From Tremella fuciformis (taxonomy: Eukaryota; Basidiomycota; Tremellomycetes; Tremellales; Tremellaceae), in contig CP136493.1 of NCBI GenBank assembly GCA_032768795.1, forward strand, positions 310,001 to 374,000: a stretch of DNA of 64,000 bases, written 5' to 3'. Made by a program: the position numbers and the translations under genes. Below, piece by piece: positions 11,158 through 22,124 of this stretch. Position 1 is the stretch's first letter; each line of letters opens with the position of its first letter. Under the pieces are notes generated by a model that was not told where the DNA came from, made no database searches, and worked only from the letters and a program-made list of their open reading frames with translations.

Positions 11158-12455
11158 ATGCTCGGTCACGAGAGGATCGGGTCCAACAGCAGTATCGCAC
11201 CCTCGTCTACTCCGCCAGCTCGATATACCCTGCCAGCGCCAGCCCATATTATCAGCGACGTAGAGTTGTTACGTGCGACTGACGGAGACGGCCTATTCTT
11301 CCGTGACCTCGACGCCAGCGATGATGACGACCAAGTCGACCACCACGTCGAATGCCGCTCAGTGGTCGACAAGGAACAAGGAGAAGAAAAGGGAGAAGAA
11401 GGGGAAGAAACAAGGTTGGCCGAGGATATCGAGGTCGAGAGACCCCGGCGTCACTCGTTTGTTGCTCCACCGAACACAGACTTTCGTCATCTTGAAGGGT
11501 TGACATGGACGCAAGGCACTCCTCGCCGCAGCAATGACCACGGCGACATCGAGTGCGACATTGAGCCTTTCGCTCTCGACTTCGGTCCGAATCCCGGCAA
11601 GGGCATCGAGCTCGTCTCACCAAACTCTTCCCTCCTCGTCTCCCGGATCCTTGGCCAGGATCGTCGAGACACACTGCCCGATACGAGCACAGCCGTCCAC
11701 TCTGCTGCACAAACTGATTTCGAGGTCGACGGAGAAAGCAGCCACCGGTCAGCGTCTAACTCCGAAGGTCATATCAAGGTGTCTCCAACGGGAGACACCG
11801 GAGACACCACAAATCGTCACCCTCACCTCGGAATACACAAGGTCATATGTAGCAACGCCGTTCAGGAGAAACTGGTGGGTCACTCGTCGACTTCGTTCCA
11901 GCTCTCACTGACTCGCAGCTGCGGCGGATGAATGGCCATCTTGACAAACTCGTCCACGCCAGGCAAAGGTATAGCCGAGACTGTGCGGGGCCCAAGGCCG
12001 AGACGAGCAGAAAGGCGCTCGAGGCCAAAATGGACAAGTGCATACAACAGGCGTCGGAGGCGCTGATTGTCCTACGTAGGTTTCCTCTACTACCTGGTGC
12101 TTGTAGGGCAAATGAGCATCCCTGACGCTCAGGCCACCGCCCCAGCTCGTCAAACGCATGGCATCATCGCGGCGGCTTCCTCCTCGACCTCCCTTTGTCC
12201 TACTTTATTGCCAACTCGATGATATTTGATCGCAACGTACGAGATGCCCAGGCCGACCGGAGGCGAGAGACAGTCAAGCTAGAAGCTGAGGTCTGGTCAA
12301 ACCTCGCTAGGGCTTTGGACCTGGTCCACAATAACGGACAGCTCTACGATAACGATGTGGTCGGCGAACTTTTCAGGGTACGCGAGTGGAGATGGGGTCT
12401 CGGCGCAGCAAGCGTGAATCCGAAACACGCACTGAGCTCACTGGTGGCCCTTTGA
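11158..12455 (+). CDS. Acidic/coiled-coil protein, 398 aa, three exons (unknown function)
   Basis: Exons are 11158-11874, 11919-12075 and 12133-12455. The introns (44 and 57 nt) carry GTGGGT or GTAGGT donors, CTGAC branches and CAG acceptors, and 1197 nt close in phase. Residues 1-240 are acidic and low-complexity (runs of Asp and Glu near 60-100). Residues about 240-390 form two helical coiled-coil segments rich in Lys, Glu, Asp and Arg. No catalytic motif is visible. The layout (disordered acidic region plus short helices) resembles the proteins at 20,369-21,982 and 18,951-20,013. It shares its promoter with the zinc-cluster regulator, which suggests a functional link, but that is inference. 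Confidence 0.75.
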
Positions 12456-12728
12456 CCCTGCGGGCAGGCGTAGCATGTAGTCGATGTCGCACAACGTTTC
12501 TTCACCCTTTTTTGCGCAACGTAGCAGGACGTTTTTTTCTCTTTCCTCACAACGTCTGGTGACAGTATCTCGCCTCGCGCATTGAAGGAATCTATCGCCC
12601 ATTCTCAATATCCTGCGTAACTGGCACCACAGTCAGTCAGTTATCAGATGCCTTCTTCTCTCCCGCCATCATCTGTTGTCGTTGGATGATACGCCCGTCG
12701 CTCATATCCAGACTCTTCGCTCGGAAAC

Positions 12729-15700
12729 ATGAAGTCCAAACTCACCGCCGATCTGAAAAACAGGTGGTCGGCTGGCGAGATTCACACCACAGTGGGATCT
12801 TGTCTGGTAGGTCATACAACCCCCGCCCGCCTCTTGTCTGTTGCCTCGCGTCCAACGTCGTCTATCCGCATTCCCGTGGCCCAGCATCCGGCTGACAAGC
12901 AGTTGATTGTCAACCCACTTAAAGAGCTTGCCATTTGTGAGTCGCCTCCCCACCAGTGCCCCCCCAAAACTGCCAGACGGCACGCTGATTCTTTCCCAGA
13001 TGGAAAAGATTACCTCGACGCCTTTGCCCCTGGGTGCAAGGTCGGACACCTCGATCAAGTCCAGAGAAACCAGCTCGCTGTCGACGCCACCAAAGACCAT
13101 ATATTCGCCGTCGCGCGGGATGCGCTTGACGAGGCGATTCTGACCGAGAGGAACGGCACAATAGTCTTTCAAGGAGCTTCGTGAGTCGATTACTTGTCTT
13201 TCAACCTTCTTCTTCCTCGTATTCTGCCAGTCAGTGGGTGCTGGCTGACCTTGCAGTGGCGCAGGCAAATCGCGCAACTTTGCTCTGGTCGATGCGTACT
13301 ACGACTACCACATCCCTCGCGCCCAAAGTCAAGGTGTAACCCCCAACACGGTCGACACGCTCACAAACGCCTCGCTTCTCGTCGACTTCATGACTGTTGC
13401 CTCGACAAAACTCAACCCGCTCTCGAGTCGAGCAATCAAGTGCACCTACGTGAGTCCTCGCATGCATCCGGGGGCACTGTATCACGGAGGGGTGGGGCAA
13501 GAGGACAAGGCTGACCCTATAGAGATACATCGATCCGGCCTCGCGTCGTACCGTGGCTACTACCGTTGATATCCACGGTATCGAACACTCTCGCCTCTTT
13601 GCGTGCATCCACCACCCTGCCGGCGACCAATCTTGCTTCGACATCATGCACCAGTTGGCCGCGTGGGGCTCTACCCTTCCGGCTCTCATGATCAAACACG
13701 GCATCGACCTGCCGCTGGTAGTGCCTACCGAGGCTCTGAGCCTCGGGCATCAAGGTTTCGCCCTTGTCAAGGGCTGTGCCAACGACAACCTTCCCCTGGG
13801 CCTTCAGGAAAACCGCCTGGATGGGTTCGTGCGCGCTCTTCGCGCCACCCATTCCCCAGGAGCGGCGCACAAAATTATCCAGGCTCTCTTGGGAGTGTTA
13901 TTCCTCGGCAACTTCTCCGCTCGTGACGTGGACGACAAGAATATCAATTATGTTGCGGATTTGTGGGGAATCAAGGCGTCTGAACTGAGCAGCACACTCC
14001 GGGAGACTCTGTTTGGCGGCGTCGAGAAAGTGCGCAAGCCTGTCAATGAAGTGCTCGCTGTCCGGGACGGAATGATGCTTACCGTTTATCTGGCGGTCAT
14101 CCAAGTGAGCGTCGTGGACATGGATCGTTGACGTGGGCTGACTGCAGGGCATCTTCAAGCAATGCAACGACGTCTCGGTTGGTGGGCAGGATCTTTCCCA
14201 GTGTAAAAAGATTGGGATGCTGGACATTGTCAGTAGCTCGTCCGACCTAAACGGCTTGAATCTGACATCGGTAGTGTGGTTATGAAATCTTCGACATGGT
14301 GCGCGAAATCCCCCCCCCTTCCCCCCTTTTCCGTGTGCGAAGAAGAGGGTGGCCAGCGGCGCATGTACCTTGAAGTCCAATGCTGATATCAGAATACGCA
14401 CGGCTCCCTGATCATAAACATGTGTAACGACGAGCTCAGCAAGCTTGTGAGTTGCAGCTCGGCGGGAAACGTTGGCTCACGTGCAGTACTGTGAAGACCT
14501 CTATCAAGTTAGTCTCCGCTTCAGCGCTCCCGTCTCTACCCTTCTGCCTGTCACCCACAGGTTCGACTGATCTCACGTAGCAACACCGCACCTCGAACTT
14601 GGCAGCTGACGTACAGACCGCATACGAAACGTTAAAAGCGGATTCGGCCGAGATTGACCCGGCATTGGAGTCGGCACTTCTCGAACCGCGGCAATATCTT
14701 GGCAGGCTTGCAGACGCCAACGACAAATGGGCGGAGAAGCTCAACGACGCCGCCTTGAACCGGAAGAACACGGGGTTGGAAACACTCTGCAAAACCCTCG
14801 GTGACCTGGAACGAGACTTTATTCGCCGAAAAGAATCATTGGGTGACGGTGGCGCGGTCGTGGTCGAGCAGCAACACGCGTGTGACAAGGCCTCGTACAA
14901 GCTGGAACCATTGCTGCTCAGCAATATCCACCGGTCCGACTCGCGCGCCGTCGAACTTCTCACCTCGGCCGGTCTATACGCCTTCTCCGCCTCGCCTGAA
15001 GCTGCAACTGGCAGTCGCAACCCGGGCAACACTGCCAAGAGTCGTTCCTTGCTGGCAAAGGCCATGGCCGACTACAAATCCCTGACCAAAAAACTGTTGT
15101 TGGATAGCAGTGTCCGCTGGGTGATGTGCGTCACACCGCGCAACGCGGCCGATCGACATGCTGCCCGTTCCCGTCCAGGCGGCAGAGTGCTGAAGGGCGA
15201 CAACGATGACGTAGTGCAATGGTCCGATCAACACGTTTACGCGCAATTGGACCGGAGTGCTGTTGCGGTTGCTGCCAAAATGCAGGATAGCTTGTTGCCA
15301 GAACGATTGCTTCTCTCGGGTTTCGCTGCTGCGTAGGTTTTCTACATATCCCAGACGACCACATCTGATGCCGCAGATTCCCGGCGCTGTGGAAGGAAAG
15401 CCGAGATAAAATCCCCGAGGCGCAACCGAATGCAAGGGTTGTAAATGACATGTTGACAGCCCATTTGCCAAGTCGAGCTCGGACCCCTTCATCTTTTGCC
15501 TCCTCGGCTCGGCCTACGATGGCTACCGCGACACTCGGTCGAACCATGGCTTTCATGCCTGCTGGGTCGATCGCGCGCCTCACGCGAGCCGACAAGCAGC
15601 TGCGCGAGGACGAGGCCCAGCGGGGACAAGCGCAGTCCCAGAATCGATCCTGTCCGGAGCAGAACGCCTTCAACAAGAGCAAGCGGGGCCGGCCGTCGGT

Positions 15701-17342
15701 CAAAGAATCGCAGCAGAAGATCAAGCCGGTCGCGTCGCACTTGCAGGATGAGCTACGCAGAGTATTGCTGCAGCGGTTCAGGGAGACCGACGACCTGCCT
15801 CACGGCCCAAACGTACTCGCCGAGCTGGTCGCAGTGAAAGGTGACGAACGAGGTGCTCAAGGGGGCAGTGAGGAGGCGAACGCCGAGGACCGAGATCCGC
15901 CTGTGCCCGAGGATGGCTTGATCGACACCAGCGATATGTCTCTTGAGACTTTGAGTGAGAGTACGTCCATTTGCTTTGAGTCATTATAGGGAGCTGACGA
16001 GCCAGCGGGTGTAGGCGAATTCTCCACACCCATTCCCAAACGGGCCCGTTTCGCCTCTCTCTCTTCCCCGCTTGATTTCCATCGAGGGCTTGATGCCACA
16101 TCCACACCAGCGATCTTCCAATCGGACCAAGATTCGGCTCGCGGTCGAGGTCCGTCTGTCCACGACAGACCGTCAACACCGTACAACCCTCACACCGCTT
16201 CGGCTTCTCCGGCTTTACCCACCCCGACTACGATGCTAGAGGCAACCCCGTCTCCCTCATTGTCGGCCCTCCGCTCCGGCAACGGGGACGCCGATCAAAC
16301 ATTCTTTCACGACGGCCCGCCAGCCTTTTCCGGCGATCATTCCGGTTGGTTCGACAACGATTATGACGACGAGATCCGCTCCAAACTCGAGAACACTGTG
16401 CAGAGCTTGAAGGCGGATCTGGCTCGGGAACTCGCCCAGAAGTCGTTGGTGGAGGAACAGAACCATCGCCTGGCCCGACAGTTGGAGCAAGCCAGAAGCG
16501 AGGCGTGTGTAATGGAGGCAAGGCTCAACAAACAGGCGGAGCTGCATGCTGGCGAAATCAAGACGGCGAAAGCAGACCTGTCGAACGAGCGGGCAAGAAT
16601 GACAAAAGTGCTGCATTGCTCGATGACAATCTTACAACGCGTACGGCCTCCGACCATCGAGAAGTCCCCCAGCGGAGAGGCGTATCGGCAGATGCAGGAC
16701 GTGCAAACACTGGCAAAGGCCGTCAAGGGTACGATGGACGTGTTCAGCGAGTCGGGAAGAGGCATAACGGAGACGCTCCGTCCGCTCAAGGTCCTCGTAG
16801 AGGCTGCCGCAGAAGTAAGTATCGCTGGGCAGTTGCCGAGGTGGGCGTTGCGCGACGCTGACATGCAGTCCGGTTCTGGTTTGTTGTCCATCGGCGACAG
16901 TCTTTTCTTCATCGCAACCATCCATGCGCTGCGCGAGGCCTTCACATTTCCCGGAGTCACCGACGATGTGGGCGCCGCCGCTCTCTCGAAAGCTCTGGAC
17001 TTGGCCAAAGATGACGTCATCCTCGACACATCGCTCAAAACGGACAAAGCCTGGACCGCGTCCTTTTCGACGACACGCTACTCGGATCCCGATAGGATCC
17101 TCGCGGATCTACGGAGATCCCTCGTGACGCTTGGCCAGCGCCGGTACCTGTTCGGAGTGACAGTGAGAGATTGGGAGAGTGTGGAGACGAACGTGAAGCG
17201 CACCATGCACACACGATGGGCCAACACCGGCGGTAACCAGGACGCGCGCAAGCTGGACCAAGTGTTTGCAGAGGCGAAGTCTACGGTCGAAAAAGACTTG
17301 AAAGGTACGAGGAGCAACGGAAAGGGCAAGCTGGGTGTATAG
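12729..17342 (+). CDS. Divergent myosin-motor protein with coiled-coil tail, 1285 aa, 13 exons
   Basis: Exons: 12729-12806, 12903-12936, 13000-13180, 13257-13449, 13523-14104, 14148-14228, 14275-14298, 14393-14446, 14487-14507, 14581-15332, 15377-15960, 16015-16814, 16869-17342. Every junction is GT-AG and 3858 nt close in phase. The motor starts almost at Met1. The NPLKELAIYG segment matches the NPYK..PIY of myosins; the P-loop is GASGAGKS (96-103), switch I NPLSSR (151-156), switch II DICGYE (382-387), and the actin-side VMCVTPRN lies near 598. These residues support ATP binding. No IQ motif follows the converter (about 640-690), and no chitin-synthase domain or membrane segment is present. 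A Ser/Pro-rich linker leads to a coiled coil at about 978-1060. Fungal chitin-synthase myosin domains are the closest type I can name. The region between switch II and the actin-side loop is poorly conserved, so activity is uncertain. Confidence 0.8.
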
Positions 17343-18950
17343 TATGCGAGAAAGCAGCATGCATGGGTCTTTGAGCCGCGGCGCCGAGAGCGAGGGCATA
17401 CATGTGCATGCGATACCAGCAAGTTGGATAGTTTCTCTAACGGTAATGGGCCAACAAATAGATGCGATCATGTCGGCGTTAAAGAATACATCGGCCTTGA
17501 GGGGCAGACTGCCACATGCATCTGCCAACGGGGTTTTGAAAAGAATCCCCGATGGGCATCGCCTTGCTACATATACCCCCTCTCTTCATCTCTCTCTCTC
17601 TGACTCTCTCACTTCCGACCCTCTCACTCTCTTACTCTCTCACTCTCTCACTCCTCTCATCCTCTGTCATGCCTTGCCTTGTATCTCGTACTCCGCTCTC
17701 CTGGCTCCATCGCTCGTCGTCCTCTTGCCCATCCCATCTGTCGTTTCATTAGCCCGCGTTCCTCCCTCATTCCGCGCCCCTTCCCGACGGCGTGTCCTTT
17801 CCTTCCAGTCCCGCTCGACATGGCGACTACCGTATGTGGGTAGAACTACCTCGACGGTAACGTCTGTCGGGATGTGAGAAAGCTCTGCATGGCGTGTGTG
17901 GGCAGAACTGTCTCCGCGTTCTTGTTCGGCTGACTGGCCGGTGGGGCCATGCCACCGAGAGGGGCAGGGGTCCGAGGTGCGAGATCGAGCCGGACGTTAT
18001 GAGTACGTTGTCGATCTTGCGTGTTGTTGTCGGTGCTTACCCGCCAGCTTCGCTACTCGATAGAAGCATTTCCTCTCGCCTTGGCCGGCTGGTCGACCTC
18101 GCTCGCTTGCTATGCTATGCCTTGCTTGATTTGGTCAGTTTGTCCGTTTCCTTGCCCCTCTCTGGCGTACATGCTAATGTCCAGGCTACCCGCTCGGACG
18201 ATCGCAGACCGTGAGATGATGATGTTCATCGAGGACGAGTGTATTTGCATACGGCATAGGTGAGTCAGTGGTTGGTTCGTCGGACGTACTTGTACTGCCT
18301 TGGGTCGCGCTTACATATAGACCAACGCCACATATATATCACGACTGCGTCAGCCCTCCTTGCCCCTCCCTGCCCTGCGCGGCCTGCTCGTCAAATGCTG
18401 TCTCGGCGCCTCGCCCTCGGTTTCACGTCAACTCAACATTCAACAGGTATGTGTCTGGATGTCTGACCTCGGTCGGCTCGAGCTGATACGCCAGGTCGTC
18501 TGGAATCCCTACACATTGCCGATTGTCGGCGTCTTCTTCATCCATCCGTTCGGGCCATGCGACACGGTGCGAGTAGGTTCCACTTTGCACCATCCCCCCT
18601 TCCTAGGTGTCGTGGCTGATCTCCAGTTACTTTGCCACTGCCCCATCTCTTCGTGCTGCGCCAGCGATGTCGACGAGCCTCGGCCACGTCGTAAGGAGCA
18701 ATCGGATGGACTAGAGTTAGACGTATGCATGTGTAGATTGTCCTCAACTCGCTTGGCAACACGTCTGTCTTGCTTTGTTGCCTCTGTCTTTGCTTGGCGC
18801 TCGCTGCCCATCCATACTACATCCATCCATCCATCCCACCCCAGCTGTGCCCATTGCTGCGTGCGTACTGTACTGTAGATTGACTGTACTTACGGGGATG
18901 CATGCATGCGATTCAAGTACAGTACAGTACAGTCTACAGTCTACAGTCAC
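17343..18950. other. Intergenic region with microsatellites
   Basis: The segment lies between the convergent 3' ends of the myosin gene and the minus-strand coiled-coil gene. It contains CT-rich tracts (about 17,578-17,660), a CATC run (18,822-18,838) and a GTACAGTACAGTACAG/CTACAGT cluster (about 18,915-18,960). Several open frames exist but have no conserved features. Confidence 0.45.
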
Positions 18951-20013
18951 TCACTCACTTGCTTGCTCAACCGAGACCGAGACCGAGTGCGACTCGAGCG
19001 GGACCCAGCGGAGTCGACCTGAAGCGATGAAGCCACGCAACCTGCTCAGCTCGGATCGGATGATTTGACCGTCTACATCCTCGCCACCATCACCAACAAC
19101 ACCCTCTGGGCCTGCGCCTCGGCTGGGGCTGGGGCTGGGGCCGGCGGTGCCAGTCGGGCTCCAATGCGTCTCCAACCTCGCCATGGCGACCGCGATATCG
19201 TTGATCACGGCGGCCTGCGCGTCGAGCCGAGCCAGAATGGTCGCCGTGAGGTCCACAGCCTTTACGCCATCATCGGTCTTTGCTTCGGTAATCGTATGGC
19301 CAGTGGAAACGTCACCTACAGGCCGGGCGGGGGCGGCACGCAGTTCAAGGGCATGGCGGCGCTCGAGACGATCGATCTCGGCCGCATGACCGCGCACGAC
19401 GGCGCGCAACTTGGCCAGTTCTGCGCGGGCCTCGTCCAGCTGGTCTTGGCGAGGTCGGGTGGATTCGTTGAAGTGGACCAACTGGCGGAGGCCGACGACA
19501 TTGGTGTCGACGGCGACGGTATCGGCATCGGCATTGGGATTGGGATTGGTGATCGAGGAAGAGCGGCGTGACGTGGAGACTGTCGAGATGGACGACGAGC
19601 GGGATACCGAGCGGGACAGTGGCTCCTCTGCGAACGACACGATGCTTGTTCGACGAGAGAGGGATCGTGTCAGAGGGGCGGGCGCGGGCGCGGGGTCTGG
19701 GATTTCTGAGGTGAGGTTCCCGGCAGGGCCGACGGGGAGGGCGGCTGGGGCTGGGGCTGGGGGCGCGCCGGTGACGGACGCTCGACTGGTTGATCAGCAA
19801 AGGTCGAAGGTGGTCAAAGGGCCGGGCGGGCACGAACACGTACGGTCCGTACGAGTACTTGATCTCATGACTATTCTCGTGACCGTCTTGGTCCGTGTGC
19901 CTCACAGGTTTGGGCGTGGGCGTGAGCGTCGACAAGGAGACTGAACGGCGCGGGATCCGACTTGGTCGGGGTCGTCGCGCCGTGGGGGTCTTGTCCATGT
20001 CGCATTCACCCAT
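18951..20013 (-). CDS. Ser-rich coiled-coil protein, 334 aa, two exons (unknown function)
   Basis: Minus-strand exons 20013-19844 and 19785-18951, with a 58-nt GTACGT..CAG intron and CTGAT branch; 1005 nt close in phase. The N-terminus is basic and Pro/Ser-rich, followed by a Pro-Ala stretch and a serine cluster (SRSVSRSSSISTVSTSRRSSS) typical of phosphorylated disorder. A coiled coil (about residues 180-225) and a second helical part follow. The family is not recognised. It is head-to-head with the gene at 20,369. Confidence 0.65.
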
Positions 20014-20368
20014 GGTGGTCGATATGCGCTCCAAACTGGCTGGCTGGCGGTCAAGAGCTACAAAAGATGGTCGGACGTACGGCCACAACAATTGATTATG
20101 GATGGATGGATGGATGGATTGATGGACGCGAGAGGAGGGAGCGAGGCAAAGCCAAGCCGGTCGCAAGGTAGAGTCAAACAAACAAAAGAGCAAGAGGCGA
20201 GGAAGGGCCAAGGGAGGAGAGGGTTGATTGTCATGTGCGCACAGGACATTATCGCAACCCTGCATTCAACCCTTACGAGTAGCCTCTTTTTTCTCTTCCG
20301 CAGTCAGTGGGCTCGCTCGCTCCTCTGTCTCATCATCCTTTTCGTCTTTCCTCTCCACACGACGCGTC
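20014..20368. promoter_or_regulatory. 355-bp divergent intergenic region with GGAT microsatellite
   Basis: The region lies between two head-to-head genes. An ATGG repeat is found at about 20,097-20,118. No clear TATA box was seen on either strand. It probably carries both promoters. Confidence 0.4.
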
Positions 20369-21982
20369 ATGACAGCCAGAGCCACAGCCACGGCCACAGC
20401 CACAGCCACCGTCACCGCCGACAGGTGGGCGATAGACACAAAGGTGATCACCATCGAACTCCGCGCCGCTTGCGACAAATGGGAGGTGGGCCAGGTGCGT
20501 CCCGTCCCGTTTCCCTTTCGAGTCGAGGAGGTCCAAGCGGGGGCAGAGGCATGGGCACGCTGACGCACAGGAGTATCAAGAGTACGCTGTCGAATCGCTC
20601 AACGAGCTCGCTCTCGAGCTCGCAAAGCTTGCCGATAAATGTCGGAAGATTGCGGGGGCGCCAACTCGACGGGCGGTACCCCGAGTCACAGATACGGCTC
20701 ATAGACCTGGTGTTCGCGGCGTAAGCTCCTCGATCGCCCGCTCGGCTCGGTGAGAACCGCACTGAGCTTCAGGTCAAATCCAGGGGTGGGCCCGCCCATA
20801 CGCCTCGATCAGTTGCTCCAAACGCAAGTTCTCGAAAGCACAGAGATCGCAGGCAGATCGCGCTCCAGTCCATCCCTAAGACCAAGATCTACCGGACGCG
20901 CTACACGGCGGCCGTGACCCGGGCGTCGAGTGGCGAACCGCTCTTGCTCAATCTGCCGGCTCGCCCTGGTACCGATGCTGGCCGAGCTACCGGTTCCTCT
21001 GCCGCCAACGAAGCCCGCGCGAAATCGTACAACCAGAACATGAACCAGACCGAGTTGGTGAGCCGATCCATCTGCTCATGTACCCGTCAGAACTGACGCC
21101 CAGCTCGCCAGGTACAACTCGACATGTGTTGCGCCGATCGTCCGGCTTCGCGCGACGCTGAGGCACAACCAGCAGCGAGCCTCTTCGCAATCTTCCGTCC
21201 CCACGCGCAGTCCAGATGACGTCGGTCGGCGCGCCGATGGCGACGAGGAAGGGGACGGTGGTCGGATTGGCCGAGGCAGGGTCGATCGCTCGATCGCGGA
21301 AATGGCAAAGACGATCGAGCGATTGGTAAGAGGAACCAAGGAGCTGCGGGCCGAGCTAGCACGTAAGCTCCCTCGTACTCGACCTCGAGGCTGGGATGGG
21401 TAGCTGCTCACACGGTCAGCCTTTCGACCCAAACGTCTCGGACCGAGATGGCACTTGAGTACCGGCCTCTGCTTCGATCTTCCGCGCGCGTGGGCCGATC
21501 ACAAACTGGCCAAGCTGTCGCAGTTGGGCCGCTCGATCAACTCGGCATCAGATGTCGCCATCGCTCAGAACCTTCTGATCCGAGATCGCACTATCGGACG
21601 GCTTGAGAAATACCACGAGAGAGTCTTGTGGAAGACGGCCGAGTACGCCGCGTGGCGTGCGGGTGCGGATGCCGAGCTGTCATTTATCAAGGGGCATATC
21701 GAGAGTGCCAGTAATGCAGAGGAGGAGGGGACATTGAGCGATCTCTGTGGCACGGGCACGGGCACGAGCGAGGAAGATGGGGATCAAGCCGAGTCTGAGG
21801 AGGAGCACACGGTCGGAGCTTGTTCGGACAGCGATGACCCTATGGAAGGTGAGAGTGTCGCACGGAGCGATGACGAGTACGAGGATGAGGATGAGGATGA
21901 GGATGAGGATGAGGATGAGGATGAGGATGAAGATGAGGATGAGGATGAAGGTGACTCAGAAAGCGACGACGAGCTTGCTTGA
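20369..21982 (+). CDS. Coiled-coil protein with Asp/Glu repeat tail, 460 aa, five exons
   Basis: Exons 20369-20494, 20571-20720, 20773-21057, 21104-21362 and 21420-21982. All introns are GT-AG with CTGAC/CTGAG branches, and 1383 nt close in phase. An Ala-Thr repeat opens the protein, followed by a helical region, a basic middle part, another helix (AEMAKTIERLVRGTKELRAEL) and a globular-looking segment. The C-terminal 70 residues are acidic and end in a perfect Glu-Asp alternation encoded by a GAGGAT hexanucleotide repeat (about 21,880-21,950). Such tails are common in histone- or nucleosome-binding proteins, but no such domain is recognised here. The stop codon lies one base before a retroelement LTR (21,984), so the original C-terminus may have been longer. 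Confidence 0.7.
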
Positions 21983-21983
21983 T

Positions 21984-22124
21984 TGTTACTCAATGACGAG
22001 AGCGATGCATACGTCCATCTCTGCAGCTCTTCCTATATAAGAGCAGTCCCTCTGGTGGTCTGCTCATTTGGCCGCAAGAGGCCATTCTGGTCCTATGAGG
22101 CGTCCTCGGGGCCTATCGTGCAAC
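21984..22124 (-). repeat. Short LTR (3') of copia copy 2
   Basis: A 141-bp segment from TGTTAC to TGCAACA containing TATATAAGAG and GGGGCCTAT, both shared with the segment at 24,853-25,029. It begins one base after the stop codon of the upstream gene. LTRs of this length are short for the superfamily; the end call rests on the TGTT/AACA pairing. Confidence 0.55.

Noticed and set aside
12702..13277. 191-aa minus-strand frame across the start of the myosin gene
   Set aside because: Antisense of phased exons 1-3 that encode recognisable motor motifs.
16632..17047. Long minus-strand frames opposite the coiled-coil tail
   Set aside because: They are shadows of the GC-rich coding strand and cross intron 16,815-16,868 without signals.
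17335..17877. 180-aa open frame after the myosin stop
   Set aside because: Low-complexity CT-repeat translation, no splice logic or conserved motif.
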